A stretch of 64,000 nt of DNA. Source: JALOLG01 sp963776935. Lineage in GTDB: Bacteria; Actinomycetota; Acidimicrobiia; Acidimicrobiales; Ilumatobacteraceae. The notes under the pieces are model-generated. The model saw only the letters and a program-made list of their open reading frames with translations, had not been told where the DNA came from and searched no databases. This document shows positions 57,199-64,000 of the stretch, in pieces; position 1 is the first letter of the stretch; every line of letters starts with the position of its first letter. The position numbers and the translations under genes were made by a program. The DNA lies in NCBI GenBank assembly GCA_963776935.1, contig CAVZOP010000001.1:620001-684000 (forward strand), read 5' to 3'.

Positions 57199-58410
57199 GT
57201 GACCGATCACGTTCGCAGTGGGCGTGTACCAGCGCAGCGAGCGCTCATGGCGCAGCTCGAAGCGGCTCGCACGCTGACGCTCACCGAGCTCTCTGTCACG
57301 ACCGGCCTGCCGCGAAGCACCGCCGCGTACTGGATCGAGCGGCTGCTGGACGACGGAGCCGTCCAGGAGCACGAACCCCTCCCAGGCGCCCGCGGCCGCC
57401 CCTCGCGAGCGTTTTCGCTCACGGTGGAGCCGGGACCGATCGCCGTCATCGTGGCGGCAGCGCACGGCACCTCCGCGGGAGTGATCGGCCTGAATGGTCA
57501 GGTCCTCGCCCAGATCGAAGGCGAGGCACCGGTCGGTGATGCCGCCAGCCTCCTCCCGACCCAGGCGCTGCACTGTGTCGACGAAGCGATTCGCGCCGCT
57601 GGCATGGCGGCGGACCAGTTGTCGCTGGCGGTCGTCGGCCTCCCCGGGCCGTCGAGATTCGATCCACAGCCAGCGAACCCGCGATTGATCGACCGCGACG
57701 CCGGCCAGGTGTGGCTACGACGTTTCCAGCTGTGGGGCGGAACGTATGCCGACCGCGTGATCGCCCAGCATCTCGGACGGCCTTCGTACAGCGAGAACGA
57801 TGCCAACCTCGCTGCGCTCGGCGAGGCCACGGTGGGCGCCGGAGCCGGCAGTGACGTCGTGCTGTTCATCAACCTCGCCTACGGAACCGGCGGCGGGCTC
57901 GTCATCGAGGGCCGTCTGCATCGCGGCAGGAACCGGCTCGCCGGCGAGATCGGTCACCTGCACACCGCTGACAACGGTCAGCTATGCGTGTGCGGCGCTC
58001 GCGGCTGCTTCTGGCTGAAGCACAGCATCCCGGCACTGCTCGACGAGCTCACCGCCACGCACCATCGGCCATTCACACTGGCCGACATCAGCGACGCCGC
58101 TGAAAGAGATGAGCCAGATGTAGTCCGGACACTGGCCGGTTTTGGCCATGCCCTCGGCAGACACCTCGCCGACGCCGTCGTGTTCATCGACCCCGACGTC
58201 ATCGTCCTGGACGGCGTCCTCGGAGCGGCGGCACGACCCATCGCCGACGGAGTCCGGGACTCCGTCAACCGGTACGCGCCCCCGGCAATGGCCAGGGGTG
58301 TACGGATCGTGCCTGGTGCGCTGGGCGCCACAGCGACATTGCACGGCGCAGTCGCACTCGTGCATCGCGAAGGTTTGCTCCACCAGGTCTCCACTCGAGC
58401 GAACGAGTGA
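57199..58410 (+). CDS. ROK family transcriptional regulator/kinase-fold protein
   Basis: 403 residues from the GTG at 57199 (TTG at 57190 is an in-frame rival). N-terminal winged helix-turn-helix (LTLTELSVTTGLPRSTAAYW, IERLLDDGAVQEHEPL), then the ROK domain: ENDANLAALGEATVGAGAGS, NLAYGTGGGLVIEGRLHRGR, LAGEIGHLHTADNG and the zinc motif LCVCGARGCFWLK. It probably represses sugar-uptake genes and binds a sugar or its phosphate. The next gene on this strand is over 1 kb away. The gene is divergent from the hydrolase. Confidence 0.82.
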   Translation: MTDHVRSGRVPAQRALMAQLEAARTLTLTELSVTTGLPRSTAAYWIERLLDDGAVQEHEPLPGARGRPSRAFSLTVEPGPIAVIVAAAHGTSAGVIGLNGQVLAQIEGEAPVGDAASLLPTQALHCVDEAIRAAGMAADQLSLAVVGLPGPSRFDPQPANPRLIDRDAGQVWLRRFQLWGGTYADRVIAQHLGRPSYSENDANLAALGEATVGAGAGSDVVLFINLAYGTGGGLVIEGRLHRGRNRLAGEIGHLHTADNGQLCVCGARGCFWLKHSIPALLDELTATHHRPFTLADISDAAERDEPDVVRTLAGFGHALGRHLADAVVFIDPDVIVLDGVLGAAARPIADGVRDSVNRYAPPAMARGVRIVPGALGATATLHGAVALVHREGLLHQVSTRANE

Positions 58411-58487
58411 CGCCGGTCTTCAACCCCTGACCGCTGCTGGATTTGGCTTCCAACGTTCACCCGCGAACTCTCCCTCACATCACGACA

Positions 58488-59564
58488 TCAAGTTGGGGTG
58501 AGTTCGGTGAGCAGGGGGGTGAGGTCGAGCTCGTCGAGGGCCGGAAGGTGGACGTCGACGACGTCGTGGAGCAGGTGCTGCCAGATGTCGTACCGGAAGA
58601 AGTGCTGGCCCTCTCGCACGACGTAGTTGAGGAGGAAGAACCGGTAGGTCTCCTTGAGGAACAGCACCTCGTCGCCATTCAGCGGGAACGACTGGTGGTA
58701 GGTGCGCAGGAACCGCCGGAACCGGGGTTCGAGCAGCGTGTGGGCGCCGTACGTGAAGCGGGTCTTGTCGCCGGTCCGCGACGACACCCGCGACAGGAAG
58801 TAGAAGTCGAGCAGGCGCGACTCGATGCGGAACCAGTCGTAGTCCCACCGGCTGAACAGCGAGAACCGGCCATCAGCTTCGTACTCGACCGAGAAGTTGC
58901 CGAGGTTCCAGTCGATGAGCACGGGGATCCGCTGCCAGTAGTCGTAGCCGCTCTCGAGCACGGCGACCAGGAAGCGGTGGGTGTGGCGGCGCACGACGTC
59001 GAGCCGGCTCTGGTCGAGCCCGAACCGGGCCGCGGCGTGACGTTCCGAGACCAGGTCGAGCAGGTGGATCGCATCCGACTTGATCGTCTTCGACGTCGGT
59101 GGCACCGACGGAGCGAGCTCGGCGCACGCCAGGTGGAACGCGGCCACCTCGTCGGCCAGGTTGTCGATCTGGTCCTGGGTGAGCACGCGCGGCAACCGGT
59201 CGCGCGCCGGCACCTCGTTGTACATCACGGCCCACATCTCGCCGTCGTACCAGATGTACGGGCGGCCGGCGGCGGTTGTCAGCGAATCGGCGAGGAAGTG
59301 CTCGAAACGCCCCCCTTGCAGGAGCGCATGGCAACGGTGGATGCGGTCGTGGTCTTCGGCGAAGAGGAAGAACGAGCCGTAGTTGGAGACCTTGGCGATC
59401 GCCGTCGACCCGTCGTCGAGTGTGAGCAGGTACACCCGGTTCGTCGACACCATGGCGCTGAGCTCGGTGACCCCCACGAGGCGGCGGGGATCGCCGTAGT
59501 CGTGCCACGCCGTGTCGACGACGTCACGGTGGCGCCCCTCGACGGCGTCCACGGGATCGCTCAC
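58488..59564 (-). CDS. Hypothetical protein of aminoglycoside-phosphotransferase-like fold
   Basis: 358 residues from a GTG at 59564. It has kinase-fold hallmarks: TSTNRVYLLTLDDGSTAIAK-like strand pair with the Lys, and a catalytic-type loop in RIPVLIDWNLGNFSVEYEAD with Asp...Asn, then SRWDYDWFRIESRLLDFYFL as the metal-binding Asp. Overall similarity is weak, so the substrate is unknown. It ends about 80 nt after the ROK gene, on the other strand. AATTCT lies about 8 nt before the GTG. Confidence 0.55.
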   Translation of the reverse strand: MSDPVDAVEGRHRDVVDTAWHDYGDPRRLVGVTELSAMVSTNRVYLLTLDDGSTAIAKVSNYGSFFLFAEDHDRIHRCHALLQGGRFEHFLADSLTTAAGRPYIWYDGEMWAVMYNEVPARDRLPRVLTQDQIDNLADEVAAFHLACAELAPSVPPTSKTIKSDAIHLLDLVSERHAAARFGLDQSRLDVVRRHTHRFLVAVLESGYDYWQRIPVLIDWNLGNFSVEYEADGRFSLFSRWDYDWFRIESRLLDFYFLSRVSSRTGDKTRFTYGAHTLLEPRFRRFLRTYHQSFPLNGDEVLFLKETYRFFLLNYVVREGQHFFRYDIWQHLLHDVVDVHLPALDELDLTPLLTELTPT

Positions 59565-59582
59565 GGGGCGAGAATTGCACAC

Positions 59583-59648
59583 ATGACCGTCGGAGTCCCG
59601 TTCGCCGCGACGATGAAGCAGATGATGGACACGGCGATGGACAGGTGA
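59583..59648 (+). CDS. Possible short upstream ORF before the sigma factor gene
   Basis: 21 codons, TVGVPFAATMKQMMDTAMDR after the Met, ending 10 nt before the sigma-factor start. It has no clear ribosome-binding site and could be chance; a regulatory leader is possible. Confidence 0.2.
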   Translation: MTVGVPFAATMKQMMDTAMDR

Positions 59649-59658
59649 GAGAGGTCTC

Positions 59659-60177
59659 GTGAACGCCGATCCGGCGAGCATCGATCACGGCCAGGTCCTG
59701 CTCACGCGCTACGACGAGATGCTCCCGCAGGTCTACGGCTACGTGCTGCGACGGGTGCGCAACCACACCGACGCCGAGGACCTCACCGCCGAGGCGTTCA
59801 TGGCCGCCGTCACGTCGATCGGGCGCGGCCAGGTCGACGAGGTCACTCCGGCCTGGCTGATCGGCATCGCCCGCCACAAGCTGGCCGACCACTGGCGCCG
59901 CGCCGAACGCGAGCAGCGACGCCTCACCGCGGTCGCGTCGAACGAGCCCGACGACACCACTGATCCGTGGGACGTCGAGCTCGATCTGCTCGACGCCCGC
60001 GACGTCCTCGGGACGCTCGGCCCGCACCATCGCTCGGCGCTCACGCTGCGCTACGTCGACGATCTCAGCGTGCCGGTGGTCGCCGAGCTGCTCGGGCGCA
60101 CGGTCCACGCCACCGAAGCCCTGTTGGTCCGCGCACGATCGGCCTTCCGGGCCGCCTACGAGGAGGTGCAGTCGTGA
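59659..60177 (+). CDS. ECF RNA polymerase sigma factor
   Basis: 172 residues from a GTG with ribosome-binding site GAGAGAGG. Region 2: LPQVYGYVLRRVRNHTDAED, LTAEAFMAAVTSIGRGQ and PAWLIGIARHKLADHWRR. Region 4: LGPHHRSALTLRYVDDLSVP, VAELLGRTVHATEALLVRAR. No anti-sigma gene of a known kind is adjacent; the GTGA overlap at its end couples it to the double-VOC protein, which may play that part. Confidence 0.85.
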   Translation: MNADPASIDHGQVLLTRYDEMLPQVYGYVLRRVRNHTDAEDLTAEAFMAAVTSIGRGQVDEVTPAWLIGIARHKLADHWRRAEREQRRLTAVASNEPDDTTDPWDVELDLLDARDVLGTLGPHHRSALTLRYVDDLSVPVVAELLGRTVHATEALLVRARSAFRAAYEEVQS

Positions 60178-61190
60178 GTGCCTTCGAACAGTTGCGCCAC
60201 ACCGACACCGGCGAGCCGATCGCCCCCGACACGGCCTTCGCGGCCCGACTCCGGGCGCGCATCACCGAGGCACTCCAGACCGTCGACCCCCACGTCCCCC
60301 TCGTCCAACTTCCAGAGAGGACCCGCACCATGACCACCACCCACGACACCTCGACGTCGAGCCCCGCAACCGCGGCGGCCGCCATCGTCCCCTACGTGTG
60401 CGTCAGCGACTCGGCCGCCGCGATCGACTGGTACGTCACGGTCTTCGATGCCGTCGAGACCGTCCGCTACGTCGGCGACGACGGGCGCATCGGACACGCC
60501 GAGGTGTCGATCGGCAGCGCCCGGCTGATGCTGTCGGACGAGTACCCGGAGATCGGCGTCGTCGGCCCACAGACGTTGGGCGGCACCCCCTTCACCCTCA
60601 CCCTCAACGTCGACGACGTCGACGCCGTGTGGGCCCGGGCGATCGAGCACGGGGCGAACGGCGAGCGTCCCCCCGCCGATCAGCCGTACGGCGAGCGGTC
60701 GTGCACGTTCCGCGACCCGTCCGGACACCGGTGGTCGGTGCAGACGACGATCGCCACTCCGACGCCCGACGAGATCGGCGACGCGATGGAGGGCTTCACC
60801 GTGGTGACCAGCGCTCCCGCGGCCACATCGGCGCCCGTGGCCACGACTCCCGTCGAGCTCGGATACTTCACGCTCGGCTTCACCGACACGGCGATGGCGT
60901 CGCGCTTCTACCGCGAGCTGTTCGGATGGCAGACCGAGCAGGGCAAGTCGGGTGCGGAGTACGCCCATGTCAACAACACCGAGCTCCCGCTCGGGTTCAC
61001 CCCCGACGGTGTCGACAGCGCGCCCGTCTTGTACTTCCGGGTCGACGACGCCGAGTCCTACGCCGCCAAGGTTCGCGATCTCGGTGGCACCGTCGTCAGC
61101 GAGGCGACCTACGACTCGGGCGGCAGCATCGTGTGCCGCGACGACCAAGGGCGCGAGTTCCAGCTCTGGCAGCCCGCCCCCGGGTATTGA
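60174..61190 (+). CDS. Double VOC (glyoxalase-like) protein coupled to the sigma factor
   Basis: 338 residues from the GTG at 60174. The N-terminal 50 residues form a helical stub (QLRHTDTGEPIAPDTAFAAR, LRARITEALQTVDPH). Two VOC domains follow: PYVCVSDSAAAIDWYVTVFD, then GSARLMLSDEYPEIGVVGPQ, and a second GYFTLGFTDTAMASRFYREL, then GREFQLWQPAPGY. VOC folds bind or transform small molecules and drugs. A second start at 60330 has its own ribosome-binding site and would give only the VOC part (286 residues). The stub plus the overlap with the sigma gene suggests a ligand-sensing partner of the sigma factor. That role is inference. Confidence 0.75.
   Translation: MSAFEQLRHTDTGEPIAPDTAFAARLRARITEALQTVDPHVPLVQLPERTRTMTTTHDTSTSSPATAAAAIVPYVCVSDSAAAIDWYVTVFDAVETVRYVGDDGRIGHAEVSIGSARLMLSDEYPEIGVVGPQTLGGTPFTLTLNVDDVDAVWARAIEHGANGERPPADQPYGERSCTFRDPSGHRWSVQTTIATPTPDEIGDAMEGFTVVTSAPAATSAPVATTPVELGYFTLGFTDTAMASRFYRELFGWQTEQGKSGAEYAHVNNTELPLGFTPDGVDSAPVLYFRVDDAESYAAKVRDLGGTVVSEATYDSGGSIVCRDDQGREFQLWQPAPGY
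60315..60320 (+). promoter_or_regulatory. Internal ribosome-binding site in the VOC gene
   Basis: GAGAGG, 9 nt before the in-frame ATG at 60330 (MTTTHDTS). It suggests a second, shorter product lacking the N-terminal stub. Confidence 0.4.
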
Positions 61191-61221
61191 GGAACACGCC
61201 GGCATCTCTACGCTCTCGCCG

Positions 61222-62853
61222 ATGGAGACGCACTACGCCACGATCTGGGAGTCGATCGCCGATGAGATCCCCGACGAGGTCGCCCTCGTCCACGGGCTGA
61301 CCCGCCGGACCTGGGCGGAGTACGACGAGCGCGCCGCCCGCCTCGCCGCGGCCTACACCGCGGCGGGACTCGGTCACGACTCCAAGGTCGGGCTGTACCT
61401 CTACAACGGCAACGAGTACCTCGAGGCGCAGTACGCGGCGTTCAAGATGCGCGGCGTGCCGGTGAACGTGAACTACCGCTACCTCGACGAAGAGCTCTGG
61501 TACCTCCTCGACAACGCCGACGCCGAAGCGCTCGTGTTCCACTCGTCGCTCGGCGACCGGGTGGCGCGGGTGATCGACCGGCTCCCGAAGCTGCGCTTGC
61601 TCATCGAGGTCGACGACGGCGCCGCCGGGCAGGTCGAGCGCGCCCTCAGCTACGAGGAGGTCATCGCCGAGCACGAACCGATGGAGCGCGTCGTGCGGTC
61701 CGAGGACGACATCTACATGCTCTACACCGGCGGCACCACCGGCATGCCGAAGGGCGTGATGTACCGGATGGGCGACCACACCTCGCTGTTCCTCAACCTC
61801 GGGTATCCGGCGGTCGGCTTGGCGCCACCTGCGAACCCGTCGGAGGTCCCCGCGCTCGTGCGGCAGCTCACCGACGCCGGCACCCGGCTGATCTCGATAC
61901 CGACCGCGCCGTTGATGCACGGCACGGGGTTGTGGCTCGGGTCCTTCGTCGCCCACCTCGCGGGTGGCGCCGTGGTGACGCTCACCGGCCGCAGCCTCGA
62001 CGGGCACGAAGTGCTGCGCACCGCCCAGGACAACCGAGCCGTGTTGATCGTGCTCGTCGGCGACGCGATGACGAAGCCGCTCATCAAGGCGTTCGACGAA
62101 GCGTCCGAGCGTGGGGATCCGTATGACCTGTCGTCGGTCAGGATGATGATCTCGTCGGGAGTGATGTGGACGACCGAGGTGAAAGAGCAGCTCCTCGACC
62201 GGATCCCGCAGCTGATGCTGATCGATGCCATCGGTTCCACCGAGGGCTCGATCGGCAGCCAGGTCACGATGCGCGGCGTCGCCAGCGAGACCGCCAAGTT
62301 CGCCAGCAACCCGACCACCAAGGTCATCACCGAGGACGGCCGCGAGGTCGCACCCGGATCCGACGAGATCGGCATGATCGCCGCGGGTGGGTTCGTGCCG
62401 ATCGGCTACTTCAAGGACCCGGAGAAGTCGGCACGGACGTTCCGGGTCGTCGACGGCGTCCGCTACTCGTTCGCCGGTGACTTCGCCAAGGTCGCCGCCG
62501 ACGGCTCGTTGATCCTGCTCGGCCGCGGCAATCAGGTCATCAACTCCGGGGGCGAGAAGGTCTTCCCCGAAGAGGTCGAGGAGGCAACCAAGCGAGTCGA
62601 AGGTGTTGCCGACTGCCTCGTCGTCGGCACCGATGACGAACGGTTCGGTCAGGCGGTCACGGCTGTCGTGGCGCTCGCACCCGACGCCGATGTCGACGAA
62701 GCGACGATCATCGCCGGGGTGAAGGCCCAGCTCGCCGGCTTCAAGGCGCCGCGCCGGGTGGTGTTCGTGGCGCAGATCCCGCGCGCTCCCAACGGCAAGG
62801 CCGACTACAAGACGGCCATGCAGTACGCCAACGACGCCGCCGGTCTGTCCTGA
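61222..62853 (+). CDS. Acyl-CoA synthetase (AMP-forming)
   Basis: 543 residues. ANL superfamily motifs: MLYTGGTTGMPKGVMYRMGD (P-loop), LIDAIGSTEGSIGSQVT, YSFAGDFAKVAADGSLILLG and GEKVFPEEVEEATKRVEGVA, ending PRAPNGKADYKTAM with the catalytic Lys. It activates a fatty or related acid to its CoA ester via an acyl-adenylate. The chain type is unknown. TACGCT (61209-61214) lies 7 nt before the ATG. It lies 31 nt after the VOC gene but has its own promoter. Confidence 0.9.
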   Translation: METHYATIWESIADEIPDEVALVHGLTRRTWAEYDERAARLAAAYTAAGLGHDSKVGLYLYNGNEYLEAQYAAFKMRGVPVNVNYRYLDEELWYLLDNADAEALVFHSSLGDRVARVIDRLPKLRLLIEVDDGAAGQVERALSYEEVIAEHEPMERVVRSEDDIYMLYTGGTTGMPKGVMYRMGDHTSLFLNLGYPAVGLAPPANPSEVPALVRQLTDAGTRLISIPTAPLMHGTGLWLGSFVAHLAGGAVVTLTGRSLDGHEVLRTAQDNRAVLIVLVGDAMTKPLIKAFDEASERGDPYDLSSVRMMISSGVMWTTEVKEQLLDRIPQLMLIDAIGSTEGSIGSQVTMRGVASETAKFASNPTTKVITEDGREVAPGSDEIGMIAAGGFVPIGYFKDPEKSARTFRVVDGVRYSFAGDFAKVAADGSLILLGRGNQVINSGGEKVFPEEVEEATKRVEGVADCLVVGTDDERFGQAVTAVVALAPDADVDEATIIAGVKAQLAGFKAPRRVVFVAQIPRAPNGKADYKTAMQYANDAAGLS

Positions 62854-62882
62854 CGCCTTTGGCCTGTCCCAACAAGCACGTC

Positions 62883-63185
62883 TCAGGACTTGACGAGCCG
62901 CTCGATCGCCCGGCTGGCCTCGGTGATGATGCGGTCGGTCTCGGAGGCGTCGTCGGCCTGCACGGCACCGGCGACGCAGTGTCGGAGGTGCTCGTCGAGC
63001 AGGTTGATTGCGACGCTCTGGAGGGCCTTGGTGGCGGCTGCGACCTGCGTCAGCACGTCGATGCAGTAGGCGTCCGAATCGACCATCCGCTGCAGCCCGC
63101 GGATCTGGCCCTCGATCCGCCGCAGCCGTTTCGACAGATCGTCCTTGTGGTCGTGATAGCCCGGTTCGCTGGCGTCCATACTCAT
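62883..63185 (-). CDS. csoR: CsoR-type copper(I)-sensing repressor
   Basis: 100 residues, all-helical. LSKRLRRIEGQIRGLQRMVD is the conserved DNA-binding start of the family. The Cu(I) ligands are Cys41, His66 and Cys70 (YCIDVLTQ and DEHLRHCV), the copper version of the CsoR/RcnR site, not a nickel one. When Cu(I) binds it leaves the operator. Its own start codon lies in a palindrome of the CsoR type, so it represses itself. No copper exporter gene is in view; the gene upstream is a phosphotransferase. Confidence 0.88.
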   Translation of the reverse strand: MSMDASEPGYHDHKDDLSKRLRRIEGQIRGLQRMVDSDAYCIDVLTQVAAATKALQSVAINLLDEHLRHCVAGAVQADDASETDRIITEASRAIERLVKS

Positions 63186-63200
63186 ACCCTACCGGGGTAT
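63184..63200 (-). promoter_or_regulatory. CsoR-type operator overlapping the csoR start
   Basis: ATACCC-TACCG-GGGTAT, an inverted repeat with 6-bp arms. CsoR sites are G/C-rich palindromes framed by ATACCC/GGGTAT. It covers the csoR start codon at 63185, so binding would block both transcription and the start. Confidence 0.6.
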
Positions 63201-63223
63201 GAACCGTCGCGGGACGACACTCG

Positions 63224-64000
63224 TCAGTGGCCGGCCCGGCCGATCGCGTCGAGGGCAGCTTCGGCAAGTTGTTCGGTGCCGACCTTGAACGTCTCGATCA
63301 CCTCGGCATCGACCTGGTCGCCCATCTGCCCGTGCAGGTACCGGGCGTACACGCCCTCGCTGATCACGGCCAGCCGCCACGACGAGAACGCCATGTAGAA
63401 GTCGATGGCCGACACGTCGCGGCCTGTCCGGAGCGCGTACCGCTCGAGCAGATCCTGATAGTTCGGGAACCCGGGCGCCCCGGACGGGTCGTTGTGCCGC
63501 CGCGGCACCGAGCCCTGATCGGTCCAGTACACGCTCAGGTAGCCGACGTCGGCGAGCGGGTCACCGAGCGTGCAGAGCTCCCAATCGAGGATCGCCGCGA
63601 TCCGTCCCTGCTGGAGATCTGTCATGCAGTTGCCGAAGCGGAAGTCGCCGTGAGCCACGACGACCCCTTGCTGTTCCGGCACTCGCCCGGCGAGGCGGCG
63701 GGCCACCTCGTCGACGGCAGGGAGCTCGCGGGTCCTGGAGTTGGCCCACTGCGTCGACCAGCGCTTGAGCTGCCGCTCGACGTAGCCGTCGCGTCGGGCG
63801 AGGTCACCGAGGCCGATCTCGTCGACGTCGAGCGAGTGCAGGTCGGCCAGCACGTCGATCAGGTGCTCGCTCGTCGGCCGTCGGAGCTCGAGTGGGAGCA
63901 GCTCCGCCTTCTCCGGCGAGTCGAGCACCGCCCCGTCGACGAAACCCATCACGTAGAACGGAGCGCCGTTGACGGTCTCGTCCGTGCACAAGCCGTACGT
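63224..64000 (-). CDS. Aminoglycoside-phosphotransferase-family protein (5' end missing)
   Basis: The frame runs to the right edge, so the start is outside. It holds the APH/ACAD10-type motifs VVVAHGDFRFGNCMTDLQQG (catalytic loop, His-Gly-Asp...Asn) and IAAILDWELCTLGDPLADVG (metal-binding Asp). Such proteins often phosphorylate small molecules or hydroxyacyl-CoA and sit beside acyl-CoA dehydrogenases; that neighbour may lie outside. It ends 39 nt before csoR on the same strand. Confidence 0.8.
   Translation of the reverse strand, partial: TYGLCTDETVNGAPFYVMGFVDGAVLDSPEKAELLPLELRRPTSEHLIDVLADLHSLDVDEIGLGDLARRDGYVERQLKRWSTQWANSRTRELPAVDEVARRLAGRVPEQQGVVVAHGDFRFGNCMTDLQQGRIAAILDWELCTLGDPLADVGYLSVYWTDQGSVPRRHNDPSGAPGFPNYQDLLERYALRTGRDVSAIDFYMAFSSWRLAVISEGVYARYLHGQMGDQVDAEVIETFKVGTEQLAEAALDAIGRAGH

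Noticed and set aside
1..64000. tRNA, rRNA, CRISPR array, integrase or insertion sequence
   Set aside because: I read both strands for clover-leaf, repeat-spacer and transposase patterns and found none.

Overview
The window is a high-GC stretch, roughly 70 percent G+C by eye, of an actinobacterial chromosome. It carries a mycofactocin cluster, several F420-type flavin or deazaflavin oxidoreductases, a DUF222/HNH (13E12-type) gene with an SOS box, CsoR, and many genes whose -10 box sits 6-9 nt before the start codon. The gene content fits Acidimicrobiia (Ilumatobacter-like) best, but that placement is inference. I saw no rRNA, tRNA, CRISPR, prophage or insertion sequence.

Layout. 0-10 kb: heme-type ABC binding protein (cut by the left edge), PLP-dependent dehydratase, DUF222/HNH gene, an MFS transporter overlapping a class V aminotransferase, an AspT/YidE-type transporter, an intradiol-dioxygenase-like lipoprotein, and hypothetical genes. 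10-18 kb: monooxygenase-like protein, DUF1989 protein, a DsrE-family gene with an in-frame TGA at a redox-Cys position followed by a perfect hairpin (candidate selenoprotein), acyl-CoA dehydrogenase, secreted-repeat lipoprotein, an ECF sigma/anti-sigma pair, and an OafA-type acyltransferase with an SGNH domain. 17.5-28 kb: cysS and valS back to back, L,D-transpeptidase, LCP protein, MoxR/VWA, SDR and an NDMA-type alcohol dehydrogenase. 28-34.4 kb: the trehalose/glycogen operon glgX-treY-treZ, riddled with frameshifts. 34.4-42 kb: EthD-like protein, M16 peptidase, and an assimilatory sulfate-reduction locus (siroheme dehydrogenase diverging from cysH and a sulfite reductase fused to uroporphyrinogen-III methyltransferase). 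42-46.8 kb: HelD-like helicase, an ABC exporter and a small membrane protein. 46.8-51.4 kb: mycofactocin genes mftA, mftB, mftC, then plsY, an OYE-type mycofactocin-associated oxidoreductase and an F420-type PPOX protein. 51.4-64 kb: GNAT, LLM flavin/F420 enzyme, PPOX protein, GlsB-like protein, a second ABC exporter, a secreted hydrolase, a ROK regulator, a kinase-fold protein, an ECF sigma factor coupled to a double-VOC protein, acyl-CoA synthetase, CsoR, and a phosphotransferase cut by the right edge.

How they fit. The NDMA-type dehydrogenase (26.3-27.4 kb) belongs to the class of nicotinoproteins that use mycofactocin, whose precursor and maturases lie 20 kb away in the same window. The sulfate locus makes both the reductases and the siroheme they need. 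The ABC, sigma/anti-sigma and trehalose genes form ordinary translationally coupled operons.

Quality caution. At least 25 conserved genes or gene parts change reading frame by a single base, mostly by an extra base, and treY and glgX carry about ten or more each. Elsewhere a gene usually has one such change. The excess of insertions looks more like uncorrected long-read error than gene decay. Products described for frameshifted genes are reconstructed by joining frames.
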